Part shown: in pieces, positions 12,859 through 24,865 of the stretch
Layout of the letters: every line of letters starts with the position of its first letter
How positions within the stretch are numbered: the first letter of the stretch is position 1
The notes under the pieces: generated by a model
The model's database searches: none
What the model saw: the letters and a program-made list of their open reading frames with translations, nothing else
What the model was told of the DNA's origin: nothing
Made by a program: the position numbers and the translations under genes
NCBI RefSeq assembly: GCF_905475345.1
Contig: NC_066592.1
Coordinates: forward strand, 923,001-987,000
Origin: Vespula vulgaris
Lineage: Eukaryota; Arthropoda; Insecta; Hymenoptera; Vespidae
Reading direction: 5' to 3'
Length of the DNA: 64,000 nt

Positions 12859-13035
12859 AGAAAGAGAGGAAGAACCGAGCGAACGGTTTTTCCTCGACCC
12901 TGATCTTTTTGCTGGAAAAATGGAGTTTCATGGGCTGCGAAGCTACAAGCACGCTTTCTCGGTCCGACCTCGTCGACTAATTACGTTTGCCCGACCCTTA
13001 CCACCCACTCTTCCTACCTCCTCCTCTTTCCTTTC

Positions 13036-13085
13036 ATCTCTCTCTCTCTCTCTTTCTCTCTTTCTCTTTCTCTTTCTCTTTCTCT
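13036..13085. repeat. CT/CTTT tract
   Basis: A CT run grading into CTTTCT hexamers. Confidence 0.93.
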
Positions 13086-13260
13086 AGTAGTTGGAATCGG
13101 ACGAATCACTAATGGAAAAGACGGTTTAGACGAAATGCGAACGTAAGCGACTATGAAAAGATGGAATACTTCTGCGCGTGAAAATAATTATGCAGTACGA
13201 ATGAGAAATGGGCCGGATGTACGGTCTCGGGGGATTTACCTCTACTGGTACTTTCTTCAT

Positions 13261-13265
13261 CTCTC

Positions 13266-13296
<31 letters not shown>

Positions 13297-13310
13297 TCCT
13301 TTCTCTTCTT
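13261..13310. repeat. (CT)n microsatellite
   Basis: A CT tract with a pure core of about 26 bases. Confidence 0.95.
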
Positions 13311-13487
13311 GTTATTTGCCTAATCAGCATTTTGAGTAAGATCGGTGGAAGAAGAGGAGATACTGTACGTGCACCAGAATCCATTTATTTAGCTGTGGCA
13401 AATTGTAACGCCTGAAAGCGAATGATATATGTAAATCTACTTAATCCCCTTGCAAAGGATTTTTATCAAGCTCGCATAGTGTATGTC

Positions 13488-13563
13488 TCACTCTCACTCT
13501 CACTCTCCCTCCTTCCCCTCCTCTCCCTCTCTCTCTCTCTCTCTGTTTTCTTTCTTTCTCTCC
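13488..13563. repeat. CTCA and CT tract
   Basis: CTCACT repeats, CCTCC words, a CT core, then TTTC. Confidence 0.92.
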
Positions 13564-13849
13564 ATTTAAACCTTTTCTGGTATTAACGTGGATTTACAAA
13601 TAAGACGAGGAAAATATTGTCCATTTTCACACTTTTCAAGGGGTCTTCCTTTCCTAGACGATTTTCATAAGCTTGTGTAAGATGGTTCGCGCCTACGTAA
13701 TGACCGAGACAATCGTGTTTATTTTGCGGATAGACCGTAGACGATCGTAATGGAGTGAGCATGAGAGAACAATATACGAACGGAGAACTTGCGTAATTGA
13801 ATGGTTTTTAATTAAAACTTGAGCTTCTTTGTTTCGTACTCGGTGTGCC

Positions 13850-14003
13850 TTCGTTCGTTCGTTCGTTTGTTCGTCGTACGTTCGTTCGTACGTACGTCCG
13901 TCCATCCGTCCGTCTGTCCATCCGTCCGTCCGTCCGTCCGTCTGTCCGTACGTCCATCCGTTCGTTCGTTCGTTCGTTCGTTCGTTCGTTCGTTCGTTCG
14001 TTC
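13850..14003. repeat. TTCG/CCGT tetranucleotide array
   Basis: About 150 bases made of TTCG units at both ends and CCGT/CCAT/CTGT units in the centre. Because no unit contains a stop in any frame, it keeps open frames on both strands (up to 168 codons on plus), reading as SFVR repeats on plus and NERT/GRTD repeats on minus. These are not genes. A related array is at 60801-60876. Confidence 0.97.
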
Positions 14004-14399
14004 AGGATATCGTGTTGGAATCGCGATATCGGATAAAGGCTCATGGAAGACAATCCTATTTCCGGTGGTCGAGCGTACACGACTATGTACACGTATGCAC
14101 GTGTACATACACATGTATATGGACAGACAGCGAACAACTCCCTCATGCCACAGCCGTTTCTATCGAATCACAGAGGTGACGAGGATAATTCGCTTTTGTA
14201 TAGACTATATACATATCCTGTCCTTTTCTACGTTCGCAAACATAACGAAACGGCCTGTTCGATGTTATCAGAATTTTTTACATGCATTTTTACTAATAAT
14301 TCTTCTTTCATCCACTATTTCCTAACTCCATTTGCTTCGAACAATTTTACTCGAAAATAATATTTCGTAGCTTCGTTCGTACTTGTATATACGTGTACT

Positions 14400-14477
14400 T
14401 ATATATATATATAAAATATAAATATATATAATATATAATATATATATTATAAATAAGTAAATAAATAAAATATATAA
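14400..14477. repeat. AT-rich low-complexity tract
   Basis: Imperfect TA repeats with AAAT and ATAA units. Confidence 0.92.
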
Positions 14478-16424
14478 ACGACGTAAACGATTTTCCCACA
14501 GTCATATATACCTACGTTCTATTTTAATCCCTTGACGGAACATCGAACGAACGCAAGAAGAAAGCATCTCTCCGTTTCTACGTCTTGTCGCTGTTTCACT
14601 TGCGATTTTCAAAGGTACGGAAATATGACGCGATAGCAGTATTCCTCGATGGTAGAGGAGCGTATCTCACCGAGAGGATTCTTCCTTCCATGGAATAAGG
14701 AATTTCTTTTGTTCGGTACAAAACCATATCGAACCACCGCACACGCAAAGACTCATACCTACGTATAAATATACGAGATGCGAAATATTCAATGCAGTGA
14801 GACGTTACATACACACATACATGCATGCACGCCTCCTCGATCGTTCGCTCACGAAAATTTGCTTTGTGAACGGCCGGAATATCTCGCGAAGGCTCGATTT
14901 CCAAAGAGATATTCCGTGCATCGTTCTCTTAAGATCGCGTCTGTGTTTCATCGGTAGAAACGCAAACGTACTATTGTCGAAAGTAGCACGTTAAACCAAC
15001 CACGATCGATGACAAAGAAACGAGGATCTTAACGATCTCTACCTAGAAACAAGAGAGGAGACGGTTTAATATCTTTCTGCTCGACATAACCGACGAGCAT
15101 TGAGGAGCTCGATTCGAACAGACATCATGAACGAATTTCTGCTTTCGAATCGGCCAAGCGTTACTTCGATTTCAAGTTTAGACGATAGTTCTCGGAATGA
15201 TAAGAGACATTAAATTTATTTTGATAATTTCGTTCGCAGCCTTACGTAACTACTTACAACTATTCGAATCGATCAACTAATTTCTTTCAAAAATCGTAAT
15301 CTCCTAATCGTCCCTTTAATTCGTATTTTAAACAACGTCGTGTAATCGTCATCCATTTTATCTAAAATTAATGCAAAGCAAAACGCGCAAGATAACGTCT
15401 TCGAGATCAATGCGAAGCCGGAACGAAGTTGAATTTTATCGAATTTTTGGAAACAAATCGTTTCGTCATAAACGACACTACTCTTTTTCTCTCTACAAAA
15501 ATACGAGTATTGCGAACACGTCACGACCTATCGATCGTCCACCCTTCGCCTCGTGTGCCTATAATAGTCGCTCGACCGCGACTAACGCTCGAGCCTGTCA
15601 CTATTATGCATCCGGTGTTTCGCCGGTTGTATCGCGATTATCGCGCTCATATACGCGGCAGAACAACCAGCCGGACAACGCGGAGAAACGCGACGAGCGT
15701 TTGTTGCGTGGGTGCTCTGGATGGTGAACCGTTTGAGAGGGTGTTGGCCTATTGTTGCCCTCCGCTCTACACATCGGCCTTGACAAGCTGATCGTTGTTA
15801 CAAGTTAAACGTAGAGAAGTACATATATCAACTCGAACTATATACGTCTTGATCGATGTATTTCGACGATTCGTTATTGTTACAATAAATAATATTCGTT
15901 AGATGGATTCGGAAGAATGTTCAAAAAATTATCAATTATTAATTAAATATACATATACATATTAATAATATTACATTAATAAATATCGATATTAACTAAT
16001 CATATATGACGAGTAAGATCGTTGGTGTCGATTTATTTAAAAAAAAAATATATGTTATAAAATCGCTGTTACAAGTTGATTCTCGCTACTCGAGATAAAG
16101 GATTATTCGTGATCGAGGGTTATTCGATAGAAAAGATATCATACTGATATCAATTAAGATTACGAATGATAAAGAATATTCTACTTACTTTTTGTGCTAT
16201 TAATCGTCGTTCACGTCTGATATTGGTCTAAGTACGTGCTCTCGATGAAACGTCCTTCGCCTTTGAGTGTCTGCTTCGAATTAACGTCTTTCGAAATGAC
16301 TTTGATCACTGTCTGTTTTCATCATGACCTTAAAACTACGCAATACACATATACAAAGAAATGAGCTTATTCTAGGAATCGATCCTGACGTAACTACACA
16401 TTGAACGACTTTAAGACAGTTTTT

Positions 16425-16615
16425 ATAATATTTACTATCTAATGTACACACTTCGATGAGTAATACTCTTCTTTTATCCTATAATATTATATTTATTATC
16501 CGATATACATACATCGATGAGTAATACTCTTTTCCTATCCTATAATATTTACTATCCGATATACATACATAAAAGAATCGAAATAAATTTTGATGAGTAA
16601 TACTCTCCTTCTATC
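16425..16615. repeat. Three-copy tandem repeat, 61-76 bp unit
   Basis: GATGAGTAATACTCT recurs with its core phase at 16454, 16515 and 16591. Between copies are shared words: CCTATAATATT, TTTACTATC or TTTATTATC, and CGATATACATACAT. The first spacing is 61 bp. The second is 76 bp because of an insertion of about 15 bp (AAAAGAATCGAAATA region). Each copy carries GAGTA-A-TACTC, an 11-base inverted repeat around a single A. A CT-rich tract follows. This is a diverged minisatellite and no host element is recognised. Confidence 0.85.
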
Positions 16616-17148
16616 CCACTCTCTCTTTTTCTTTCTCTCCAAATATCTTATTTAGCTACATTAATGAAATATTTAACTATAAAGTAGATAATCGGTAAAA
16701 TTAGCATCAATTTTCTCGTTTACTATATAGTATCACGTCGTTTAACAGAGCTCGCATGGAACGAAATCCAAATTCTTTAAATCGTGGACGATCCATTGGC
16801 ATTACATTCTGCAAATTCCATGTGTTCGAACGGCTGGAAAGAGAAAAAAAAATAATAAAAAATAGAAAGAGAGCGAAAGAAAGAGAGAAAAAGAGAAAAG
16901 AGAACAAACGAGTTTAGTAGGAAAAACCTGTCGTACTTATATCACGATCAAATATTCGCTTTCTCTATCTATGCGATAGCGATATCAACGTTGATGTTCA
17001 ATATCCAATACCTACAACATCGATCTTCATAAAGGGTGTTAAATATTAAACGAAATATCCGCTTTATGTTCCGCCTAGACCAGCGGTCCGCTCTTAAAGC
17101 GCTCGTAGGTGTCCCACGAGTTTTCGCACAGAGCTATGTGAATACATC

Positions 17149-17224
17149 TATAATATATATACGTGTGCGTATATATATGTATAATATGTATATATATGTG
17201 TGTATATATATACATATATAAATA
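17149..17224. repeat. TA/TG alternating tract
   Basis: Imperfect TATA, TGTA and GTGTG repeats. Confidence 0.9.
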
Positions 17225-17539
17225 CAAATCCGTTCACGTAGACAGACGTATATCAAGCCTGCAGTGTAATGCACTTTTATAGGAATATAAAATCCACTCT
17301 CGGTGAAATTCAAATTTTATGTAATTAACGTGATATATCAATTAAATGTCACCGCTGCATTGATTCCCCGTCTCGGACTCGCTCTTTCGAACTAAATTCT
17401 TTCTCTTTTTTTTTCTTTTTCGAGAAAATTAAATAGAAAGTCGAAAGGTGGAAAAGAAAACGAATAGAGAAAGAGGAAAAGGGGAAAAATGTTTTGGAAG
17501 AGAGTAAACCTTTTTTCGATATATCAAATTAATTTATCG

Positions 17540-17557
17540 CTTTTCCCTCCCTCCCTC

Positions 17558-17600
<43 letters not shown>
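17540..17600. repeat. CCCT and CT tract
   Basis: CCCT units followed by a pure CT core. Confidence 0.94.
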
Positions 17601-17715
17601 TAAAATGTTAAACATTTCTTTGTAAGTAATAGGTATTAGTCGAAGTACGATACGCGATCGTAAGAAAGTTGAAGAGAAGCACGAAAAAGGTAGGAAATAA
17701 ATAGAAAAAGAAAAA

Positions 17716-17743
17716 CAAGAAGAAGAAGAAGAAGAAGAAGAAA
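17716..17743. repeat. (GAA)n microsatellite
   Basis: About nine GAA units within a longer purine-rich stretch. They produce leucine- or phenylalanine-rich minus-strand frames that I reject. Confidence 0.95.
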
Positions 17744-17879
17744 ACGAAAAAATGGATAAAAAGCGAAGAAAAGTAAGGGAAAAAGCAGGAGAGTAGAGAG
17801 TGCGACAAGGACGAACGTAATGGGGTAGCTACCCGTAACGATAGAGAAGGAGGGAGAGAAACGAAATAGTAGCAAGAGA

Positions 17880-18060
17880 CGCATGCGCGAGGCATGGGTG
17901 TATCTTCGTTCTCCCCTCTCGTTGTATACCCCCACTCCGGTCGGCGGGCGCGCTTCAGCCGCCGTCTCACGCCTCACCCTCCCCCCTCTAGCGTCGCTCG
18001 ATTCAGTCACCGGACCGATTCGCGAGCGTAGGGATTCCGCGCCTTTTCTCTCCGCGCTTC
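17880..18060 (+). promoter_or_regulatory. GC/CpG-rich patch, possible promoter
   Basis: This patch is clearly richer in G, C and CpG than its flanks and includes GGTCGGCGGGCGCGC and several GCG/CGC words. It contains TCAGTC at about 18003-18008, which matches the insect initiator TCAGTY. No TATA box lies 30 bases upstream, so any promoter would be of the initiator or CpG type. No strong splice donor follows closely; the best is ACT|GTAAGT at 18407. Orientation is guessed from the initiator match only. Confidence 0.2.
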
Positions 18061-18318
18061 GCCCACTAAATAACGTCTCGCTTTTCTTTTCGACAAGCTT
18101 TTCTTCGTGTCCATTTTTTCGACGTTCCTTCGTAGCTTCGTATTGGTGTTACTTCGGATGGAAAGAGAGAGAGAAATAAAGAGAAGTTTATCGATCTCTC
18201 CGAGGAAGAAAGGTGTTCTCCGTTCGTTCGAGATTCGTCCAACGAAAAGCTGAGAAAGAAGCTGACATTCGAATGACATTAAATTTCGAAGAAGGACAAG
18301 AAGAAGGATACTACGTTC

Positions 18319-18356
18319 TGTGTGTGCGCGTGTGTGTGTGTGAGAGAGAGAGAGAG

Positions 18357-18401
<45 letters not shown>
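18319..18401. repeat. Compound (GT)(GA)(AT) microsatellite
   Basis: GT repeats (with GCGCG), then GA, then about 40 bases of AT, joined end to end without spacers. It is a rapidly changing locus type. Confidence 0.97.
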
Positions 18402-18404
<3 letters not shown>

Positions 18405-18816
18405 CTGTAAGTTTTCCTCATCTATACAACATACATATGTACATACGTATATCACGTTGAGTGAACATGGCCCACTTTCAAAGTCACATGTCTTACGTTG
18501 CCTGCAGGAATACAACGTACGAAGGAATCATTGCGATTTAATTACTGTGCGATTTTAAAATATAATTCTCTCCGTACGTCGAATAGAAATAGCTCGTAAT
18601 TACGCGTATCCCAGTGTGATTCCACGTTTCTATTTCGAATTAAATGTCGAAGAAGGTTCAACAACTTCCTCGTGTCTATGAACGGTGAAAAAACAAGACG
18701 AGGAACGTGGTAACACGTCCACGCGGGTAAATAAGTCGTAACGTATATATAACGTTTACACCGTGTGTCAACGTATCCGTGTACTACTATCTCTCTCCCA
18801 CTCGCTACTTCTCCAT

Positions 18817-18820
<4 letters not shown>

Positions 18821-18855
<35 letters not shown>

Positions 18856-19125
18856 TCTCTCTGTCTCTCTCTTTGTCTATCTACTCTCTCATTCTCTCGC
18901 GCAGCAAGCGCTTCGCGGGATCGATGGCGGTCGAGCGAGAACTCGCCGTCGTTTTCCACCTCACGATTCGTGACCGAGTTATGAAGAGCGAAGAATAAAA
19001 GAACCAAATATCGTCGAAAAAAGAAGGAAAAAGGAAAAGAGAGAGAGAGGGAGAGCTTTTCCCTCCGTCTCTCTCCAACAAAAGCGAAAGAGAAAGAAAG
19101 AGAGAGAGAGAGAAGAACGAAAGAA
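18821..19125. repeat. CT tract and GA tracts in inverted arrangement
   Basis: CT at 18821-18899; GA at 19021-19056 and 19081-19125. About 120 bases of GC-richer unique sequence lie between. In RNA this could form a long GA-CT stem with a structured loop. Confidence 0.92.
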
Positions 19126-20604
19126 ATGTCTTCGTTGTAACGATTACGCGCCGTGCTCATGGCGCGAAATTAGAAAATTCCATCATCAAAGACTAAAGAC
19201 AAGAAATTTGTTTCTAGTGCGTGTCTTTTATTCTCCTATGCGAAAAGAGAGAAGAAGAAAGGACGTTGAGGTTTTTGACACGCCTTCGAACTCACTCTCG
19301 ACAGTTTCGCGCGCGATTTTTGAGTAACGTGTAACGTGTGATATAACGAAGTTATATACTATATATATACTATATATATATATATTATATACACATTCAT
19401 GTATCGTGTTACTGGCAGTGTTCTCTTGGAATACAAGGAGATCGACGAAGATATCGACTAGGAAAGGAAACTATAACGCTGTGACTTCTACGAACGTGGA
19501 CCATTTCGAGGTCTGTATTTTAATTTTATTTATTTATTTCAGGCTCAAGTTCGCTCATTTATTCGTTTAACGATGATTTAAAATTTAATTAAAATCAACG
19601 ACAGCTGCGCTTATGAACGACAAAAACATGCGAGTGTGTTTTATTTATTCACGGGTAGTTGTCAAAGTGGCCCACATTTTATACAGGAAGGTGCCAGCCA
19701 AAAAGTTATTTCTTTCTTTTTCTCTTTTCCTGTAGAAACTATAGAAACACTGTTCGCGCCTATATTCGTGTTGTCGCATTGCGCCTTACGACTGTGTAGT
19801 TAAGCGAATTCACCATACAAAATTCGTTTATTTTCTCGTTCCGTAATTTTATGAATATTTCCTGAGAGAAAAAGTTTTCTCAGTTGATCCCTAAAGTAGG
19901 GGAAGGACCAAGAGGAAACTTCGCCAAGTCTTGCTTCAACTTTTTCGCAATGGTTTTTTTTCCCTCTCTTTTTCTATTTTCGAGGAACCGGCGGATATAT
20001 AAGCGTAGATAAGATAATCATTTGTGTTATTGTTTTCGTTACCGTATGTCCTCTTGTCTGAGGATATCGCATTTCATTGATATCTTAAATATTACACGTA
20101 ATAGAATAACAAACAAAGCATCGTAAAATGTTATTTTGAATGAAAACATTAGAAGATTATTGGTTGTATATATTCGTCGTAATACGAACCGTCTTCTAAC
20201 AAGATTAGAACAAAATTAGTTTAGTTATTCGATGTAAAGGATAATTGAAGTTAGTCGAATAAAATAACATAGCAAGGCTATCCTTTTTATCAGCGTAAAC
20301 GAGAAAGGAGTGCGTGTGTTGGGTGGACTCGGAGAAGGACGGAATATGAGATTTCAGTGTATTTACCGTGCTTATTGCACGACATATGTACTTATGTATC
20401 AAATAGCATCGCCCTCGTCGACATATCAAACCTTTTCATAACACACACGGCACACGAACCATGCACGAAGCGAGACGAAGGTGAACAGGAAGAAGAATAC
20501 ACCCCCGTAGAGCGTTGACTACCTTTCAACTGCTCGTGTATCTCTTTTCTGTGTCCTTTTCATCGTGTTCGCGAATTCCCAGCTACTGCCTTTTACCTGT
20601 ATTT

Positions 20605-20650
20605 CCCTCTCTCTCTCTCTCTATTTCTCTCTATCTCTATCTCTGTTTCT
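20605..20650. repeat. (CT)n with TAT interruptions
   Basis: An imperfect CT tract. Confidence 0.93.
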
Positions 20651-21252
20651 TTTGCTCTTTCATATCTACCGACATATATCTCTGTCTCTTCGGATCTTTC
20701 GCTCACTCCTCTTGATGATGCGCGTACCACGTATCTACTTTAGCAATCACGCATAAATATAGAGACTCCCTATTGTCCGTTTCACTAGTTTCGATACGTT
20801 ACCTCTACGATTTTCATATTTTCTGCGGATATCGTTTGTTCAAAAACATTCGCCGTACCTTTAGAAAATTTATGAATAAAAGAATCATTAATTAACGGAA
20901 CGAGACGATACGGCGTGAAAATTGACGATCGAAAAGATTTGTCAGCGTGGTTTATTAGAATTTATGATACTTTGTTCGTGATTACGCAAACATGCATACA
21001 TATGTATTATACATAATGTACACGCGTACCATCGGGAGAATTCGCGAGTTTTCGAGAGTAACGAGCCATTAAATCGCACTTAAAGTGTTTGCTTGACCAT
21101 TCCTGCTTTCACGATAGAGCCTTTCTCCGTTAAATCGCATGGATGGGAGAGGATTTTTAAAGGGACGCGGGAGAAAATTTATTATACCGTTTGCATTTAC
21201 CACGATTTTTCTTGCAGCCCGCATCGTGCCTGCCTGCTCTCCTCCGTTCTAT

Positions 21253-21317
21253 TCTGCTCTGCTCTGCTCGTTCTGCTCGTTCTGTTACTACTGCTGCTGC
21301 TGCTGCTACTGCTGCTG
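21253..21317. repeat. CTGCT pentamer and CTG trinucleotide repeat
   Basis: CTCTG and TTCTGCTCG units pass into CTG triplets with CTA variants. On minus the triplets read CAG, but no coding exon is supported. Confidence 0.93.
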
Positions 21318-21438
21318 GCCGGCTACGTAATGGATTTTCGATATCTCTCACGTTACGAGTAGAAACGAGAATGCAAATATGATTTACTCGCTTGGCTGAT
21401 AGCGTGGGAAAACGATTTAACGCGATAAATAATAAAAA

Positions 21439-21454
21439 CTCTTTCTTTCTCTCA

Positions 21455-21485
<31 letters not shown>
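21439..21485. repeat. (CT)n microsatellite
   Basis: A CT tract with TTT breaks. Confidence 0.94.
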
Positions 21486-21804
21486 ATACCTTTATATAAT
21501 TATGAAGTAAATGTTACTGCAGAGCTCTCCCGTACTTTATTTTATTTTCTTCTTCTTTTTGTTTTTTTCAAAAACATTTGCTTACTCATTATGTTATAGT
21601 AATAAGTTATTACGGTCTTTACGATAATGTAGTTAAAATTAATATCAAGTTCATCGGAAAAATAATGCGGTGGTTTAAACGAAAATAAGTATATTTTTAA
21701 CGATATTACACCACGTTACGTTTCACGAACACCCCTTGTTTCCTCGCGTCGAATATCCTATTAAACGGACAAAGTAAAGGCGAGAAGAATTAACTCTAAT
21801 ATTC

Positions 21805-21806
21805 AT

Positions 21807-21855
<49 letters not shown>
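21805..21855. repeat. (CT)n microsatellite
   Basis: A pure CT core of about 36 bases. Confidence 0.96.
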
Positions 21856-22191
21856 GGCGTTCGATTGAAACCTTTGAAATCGTTCGATTTTTACCGAGCT
21901 GACACGTTAATACGGCTTCCAAAATCACCGCTTGTAATTATGATACTTGTACGTAATTCTCGTGAGCAGCTTAACCAAAGAGGGTAACTTCTTCATCAAT
22001 TTCCTCCCACCTTTCTCTCTCTTTTTTTTTCTAATAGTGAAAGAAAGAATGAAAGGAGAGATGGAAGAAAAGGTGTGAGTAAGGAAGTGGGCTCCTCTCG
22101 AATTTCGTTTAAAAACCTTGACACGCCCTTCCTTGCACCGAGTATCACTTTTCTCGATACAACTTATCGATCCTACGACAATTTGTTACAC

Positions 22192-22425
22192 TATCTTCTC
22201 TCTCTCTTTCTGTTTCTCTCTTTCTCCCTCTCTATCTCTTTTTCTCCCTTTTATTTGAACATCTTAAGTGATATGCTTAAGATATTTTCGCGTCGTGGAC
22301 ACAAACAGAACTTATCTTATTATTAACTTATATAGTCGAGATATAATAATTCATGTTCTTGTAATTTCTTGATATAACTGAATTTCTTCCTCTCTCTCTC
22401 TCTTTTTCTTTATCTCCTTCTCCCT
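22192..22425. repeat. Two CT-rich tracts
   Basis: Tracts at 22192-22254 and 22385-22425, imperfect, separated by AT-rich unique sequence. Confidence 0.9.
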
Positions 22426-22604
22426 GTATTATCTCTATTCTCATTCGCATATAGCAAAAATGATAAAACAATAAAAAAGATCTTTCAAAATCTCGAAACA
22501 CTTGTATATTCACGAATCGCGTGTCGTGACGTTAACGATGCTCTTTATCGATTCTCTCTTTCTCTGTTATTAGTCTCTCTTGTTTCTTTCTTTTTTAGCA
22601 ATTT

Positions 22605-22639
22605 GAAAAAGAGAGAGAAAAAGCGAGAAAAAGATAGAA

Positions 22640-22676
<37 letters not shown>
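22605..22676. repeat. (GA)n microsatellite
   Basis: An AAAGA-rich left part and a pure GA core from 22646. Opposite in bias to the CT tracts just to the left. Confidence 0.95.
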
Positions 22677-22677
<1 letters not shown>

Positions 22678-24353
22678 GAGAAGAGGATACCCAATAAGTT
22701 TCGAGGAGAATAGTTTGACGTCGCGTTCACCCGATTACAAATGTGAAATCGATCTCTCATTGTCGAGAAATCGCCGAGGCCGAGTGAGAGCAAGCCGACT
22801 CGTTGCTAAATCGATTCCGCGCGTAGATAGTAGATAGGTTCGAACGAGATCGGCCATTCTCATTTCACCGAAAGAACGGAGTCTCGTTAGTCACGCTGGT
22901 AATCAAGCTTTCGCTTCGATTTTTCTCGGAATTACTTTAGGTGCCTTTCTTTGGCACGCTTGATGAAAAGAAAAAAATATATAGGCAGAAAAGAAGTTCA
23001 TTTTTAAGGGTAGAACGTAAAACGTTTATAGGTCCTTCCAAAGCTGAATAATTTAATTTAAACGACGTCCGAGCTTAAAAAAATTCATACGATATATATA
23101 TATGGTGCAAATAAAACGATATTTTGAAAATATTTGTTATCATTAAAATATCTCGTATAAATAATTTCGCGTTATTTATTTTACAGAAAAGAAAAAAAAA
23201 TATTCATTTTCAATTTCAACGTATTCGTAATTTGAAAACTTTACAAATAATATTCTTTGTAATTGGAACGCAGGAAACGTTAAACCCCAAATTTGTAAAG
23301 TTTCCATGCGATTACTTTCGATCGGACGATTTCCTTTCTAATTAGCCACGTCTTTACAACCCTCGCGAGTCTAATATAATTTTGACTGCGCGTTCGTTAA
23401 GTCTCACTAATGCTCATTCGTATCTATCATGTTGCACCCTTCCACGGAGCAGAAAGCAGTGGATATCAGGCAATCTCTTCTAAATACAGTTGTAGGGTGT
23501 TTTGATTCCAAAGCAACGTGGCTATTCTGACCCGGCGGGCTATTTAACCAACGAACAACTTCAAAGTGTGCATGCTCGAAACGTTTACTCGCCTGAGAGA
23601 AATAGGAAATCCGATGGAAAAAGGGATCGCTGCGTTTTATCCTATATATATTATGTAGATATACGATATACAGGACGTGTGCTCGATCAAAATTGATCGA
23701 CGTTCGAAATATTTCTTTCGTATGTACTATGGAAGGTATAATATAATTAAAAAATTCTTTTAAAACGTAAGTATATACCTTTATCGTTACGCTAGATAAA
23801 ATAATAATCATTTCAATACGCGAACAAATACTCTAGTACCTCGAATAAATTTTGATACAAAATCGATGTAGATATAAATAAGAAGAAACGATATTAACTG
23901 GGACACTCTATAAACTCGATCGGACGTGAAAAATCGTAGAGAAAACGCGCGATAGGATCGATCATGATGTTTACCATGTAGAACTAAAGTGACGAGCGAT
24001 TTGGACGATGTTCTAAGAAGATCCAACGGTTCGTCGTTATCAGTAGTAACGACTCGCTGATATTCCGGAGAATTACAACCACTAGAGATAGAGAGATTTC
24101 TTACTTCCTTCGTTCTCAACGTAGAATAGAACGCTGCCTTTTCTCCGAATGAGCTTCCTCCGTTCCGAAAAAAGACTTATCTCTTGCTTCGTGAAAGCAG
24201 AGTATTATCCAGCAGCTTTTATTCTTCCCTTTGGTCGTAGCCATTTGCTTTCGATCCTTCTCTCGTTGCGAATCTGAATATTATCAAAGGATATAGATTA
24301 AAAGTCTTGTATTAAGGACACGTTATTAAAAGCAATAGTCTTTTATCTTTTAA

Positions 24354-24547
24354 CCTTTTTTTTTCTTTTCTTTTTTTTTTTTCTTTTTTCTTAAGCAGTC
24401 GACGAAGATAACGTGGAAGTAATTACCTTTATCTTCGAACTTCGTAAAAATTATAATTCCGTAGCGCGTACAAATTAATTTTATTCCCTTTTTCATTCCT
24501 TTTTATCTTCTCTTTATTTTTATTTTTATTTTATTTTTTTTCTCCTT
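24354..24547. repeat. T-rich tracts
   Basis: T runs at 24354-24392 and 24481-24547 with single C or A breaks. Confidence 0.85.
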
Positions 24548-24814
24548 TAGATTAAAAGATAAAATAGCGGTTCGACCTTGCGTCTTAATTAGCGGTTCAG
24601 TTCGATTTAATTTGATGAACGCTCGTTAAAAATAATTTTCACCGGTGTTGCATTTGATTCCAATCGGGATGCAGAGCGAAACAAGCGATTTTTCTGTTTC
24701 TCTCATCTTTTCGTCAGGGAGATAGCGATACGAAGCGTAGGGGTATCGGAAAATAATGAAGAGGCTCACCCTCTCGCAGCTGTTGAGTTACCCCCGCGAT
24801 TCGAGTCCAATACC

Positions 24815-24865
24815 GATGATGGTGGTGGTGGTGGTGGTGGTGGTGATGGTGGTGGTGGAGGTGGT
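24815..24865. repeat. (GGT)n microsatellite
   Basis: About fourteen GGT units with GAT and GAG variants. GG pairs could support a two-layer G-quadruplex. Confidence 0.96.

Larger units (their letters stand above)
1..13849. other. Gene-free stretch, left flank
   Basis: AT-leaning unique sequence between the listed repeats. Open frames over 60 codons are short or run through purine tracts. The best non-repeat frame is 352-645 (+), 97 codons from an ATG. It has a mixed composition but an overlapping open frame on minus and no recognisable domain, so it is not called. No tRNA B-box with a matching fold and no transposase was seen. Two weak exon candidates and a G-quadruplex motif are listed separately. 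Confidence 0.7.

Noticed and set aside
13819..14325. 168-codon plus frame and three overlapping frames
   Set aside because: All depend on the TTCG/CCGT array, which has no stop in any frame.
19340..19358. ATATAACGAAGTTATAT, resembling a loxP arm
   Set aside because: A chance AT-rich inverted repeat; there is no second arm and spacer, and Cre systems are not expected in an insect genome.
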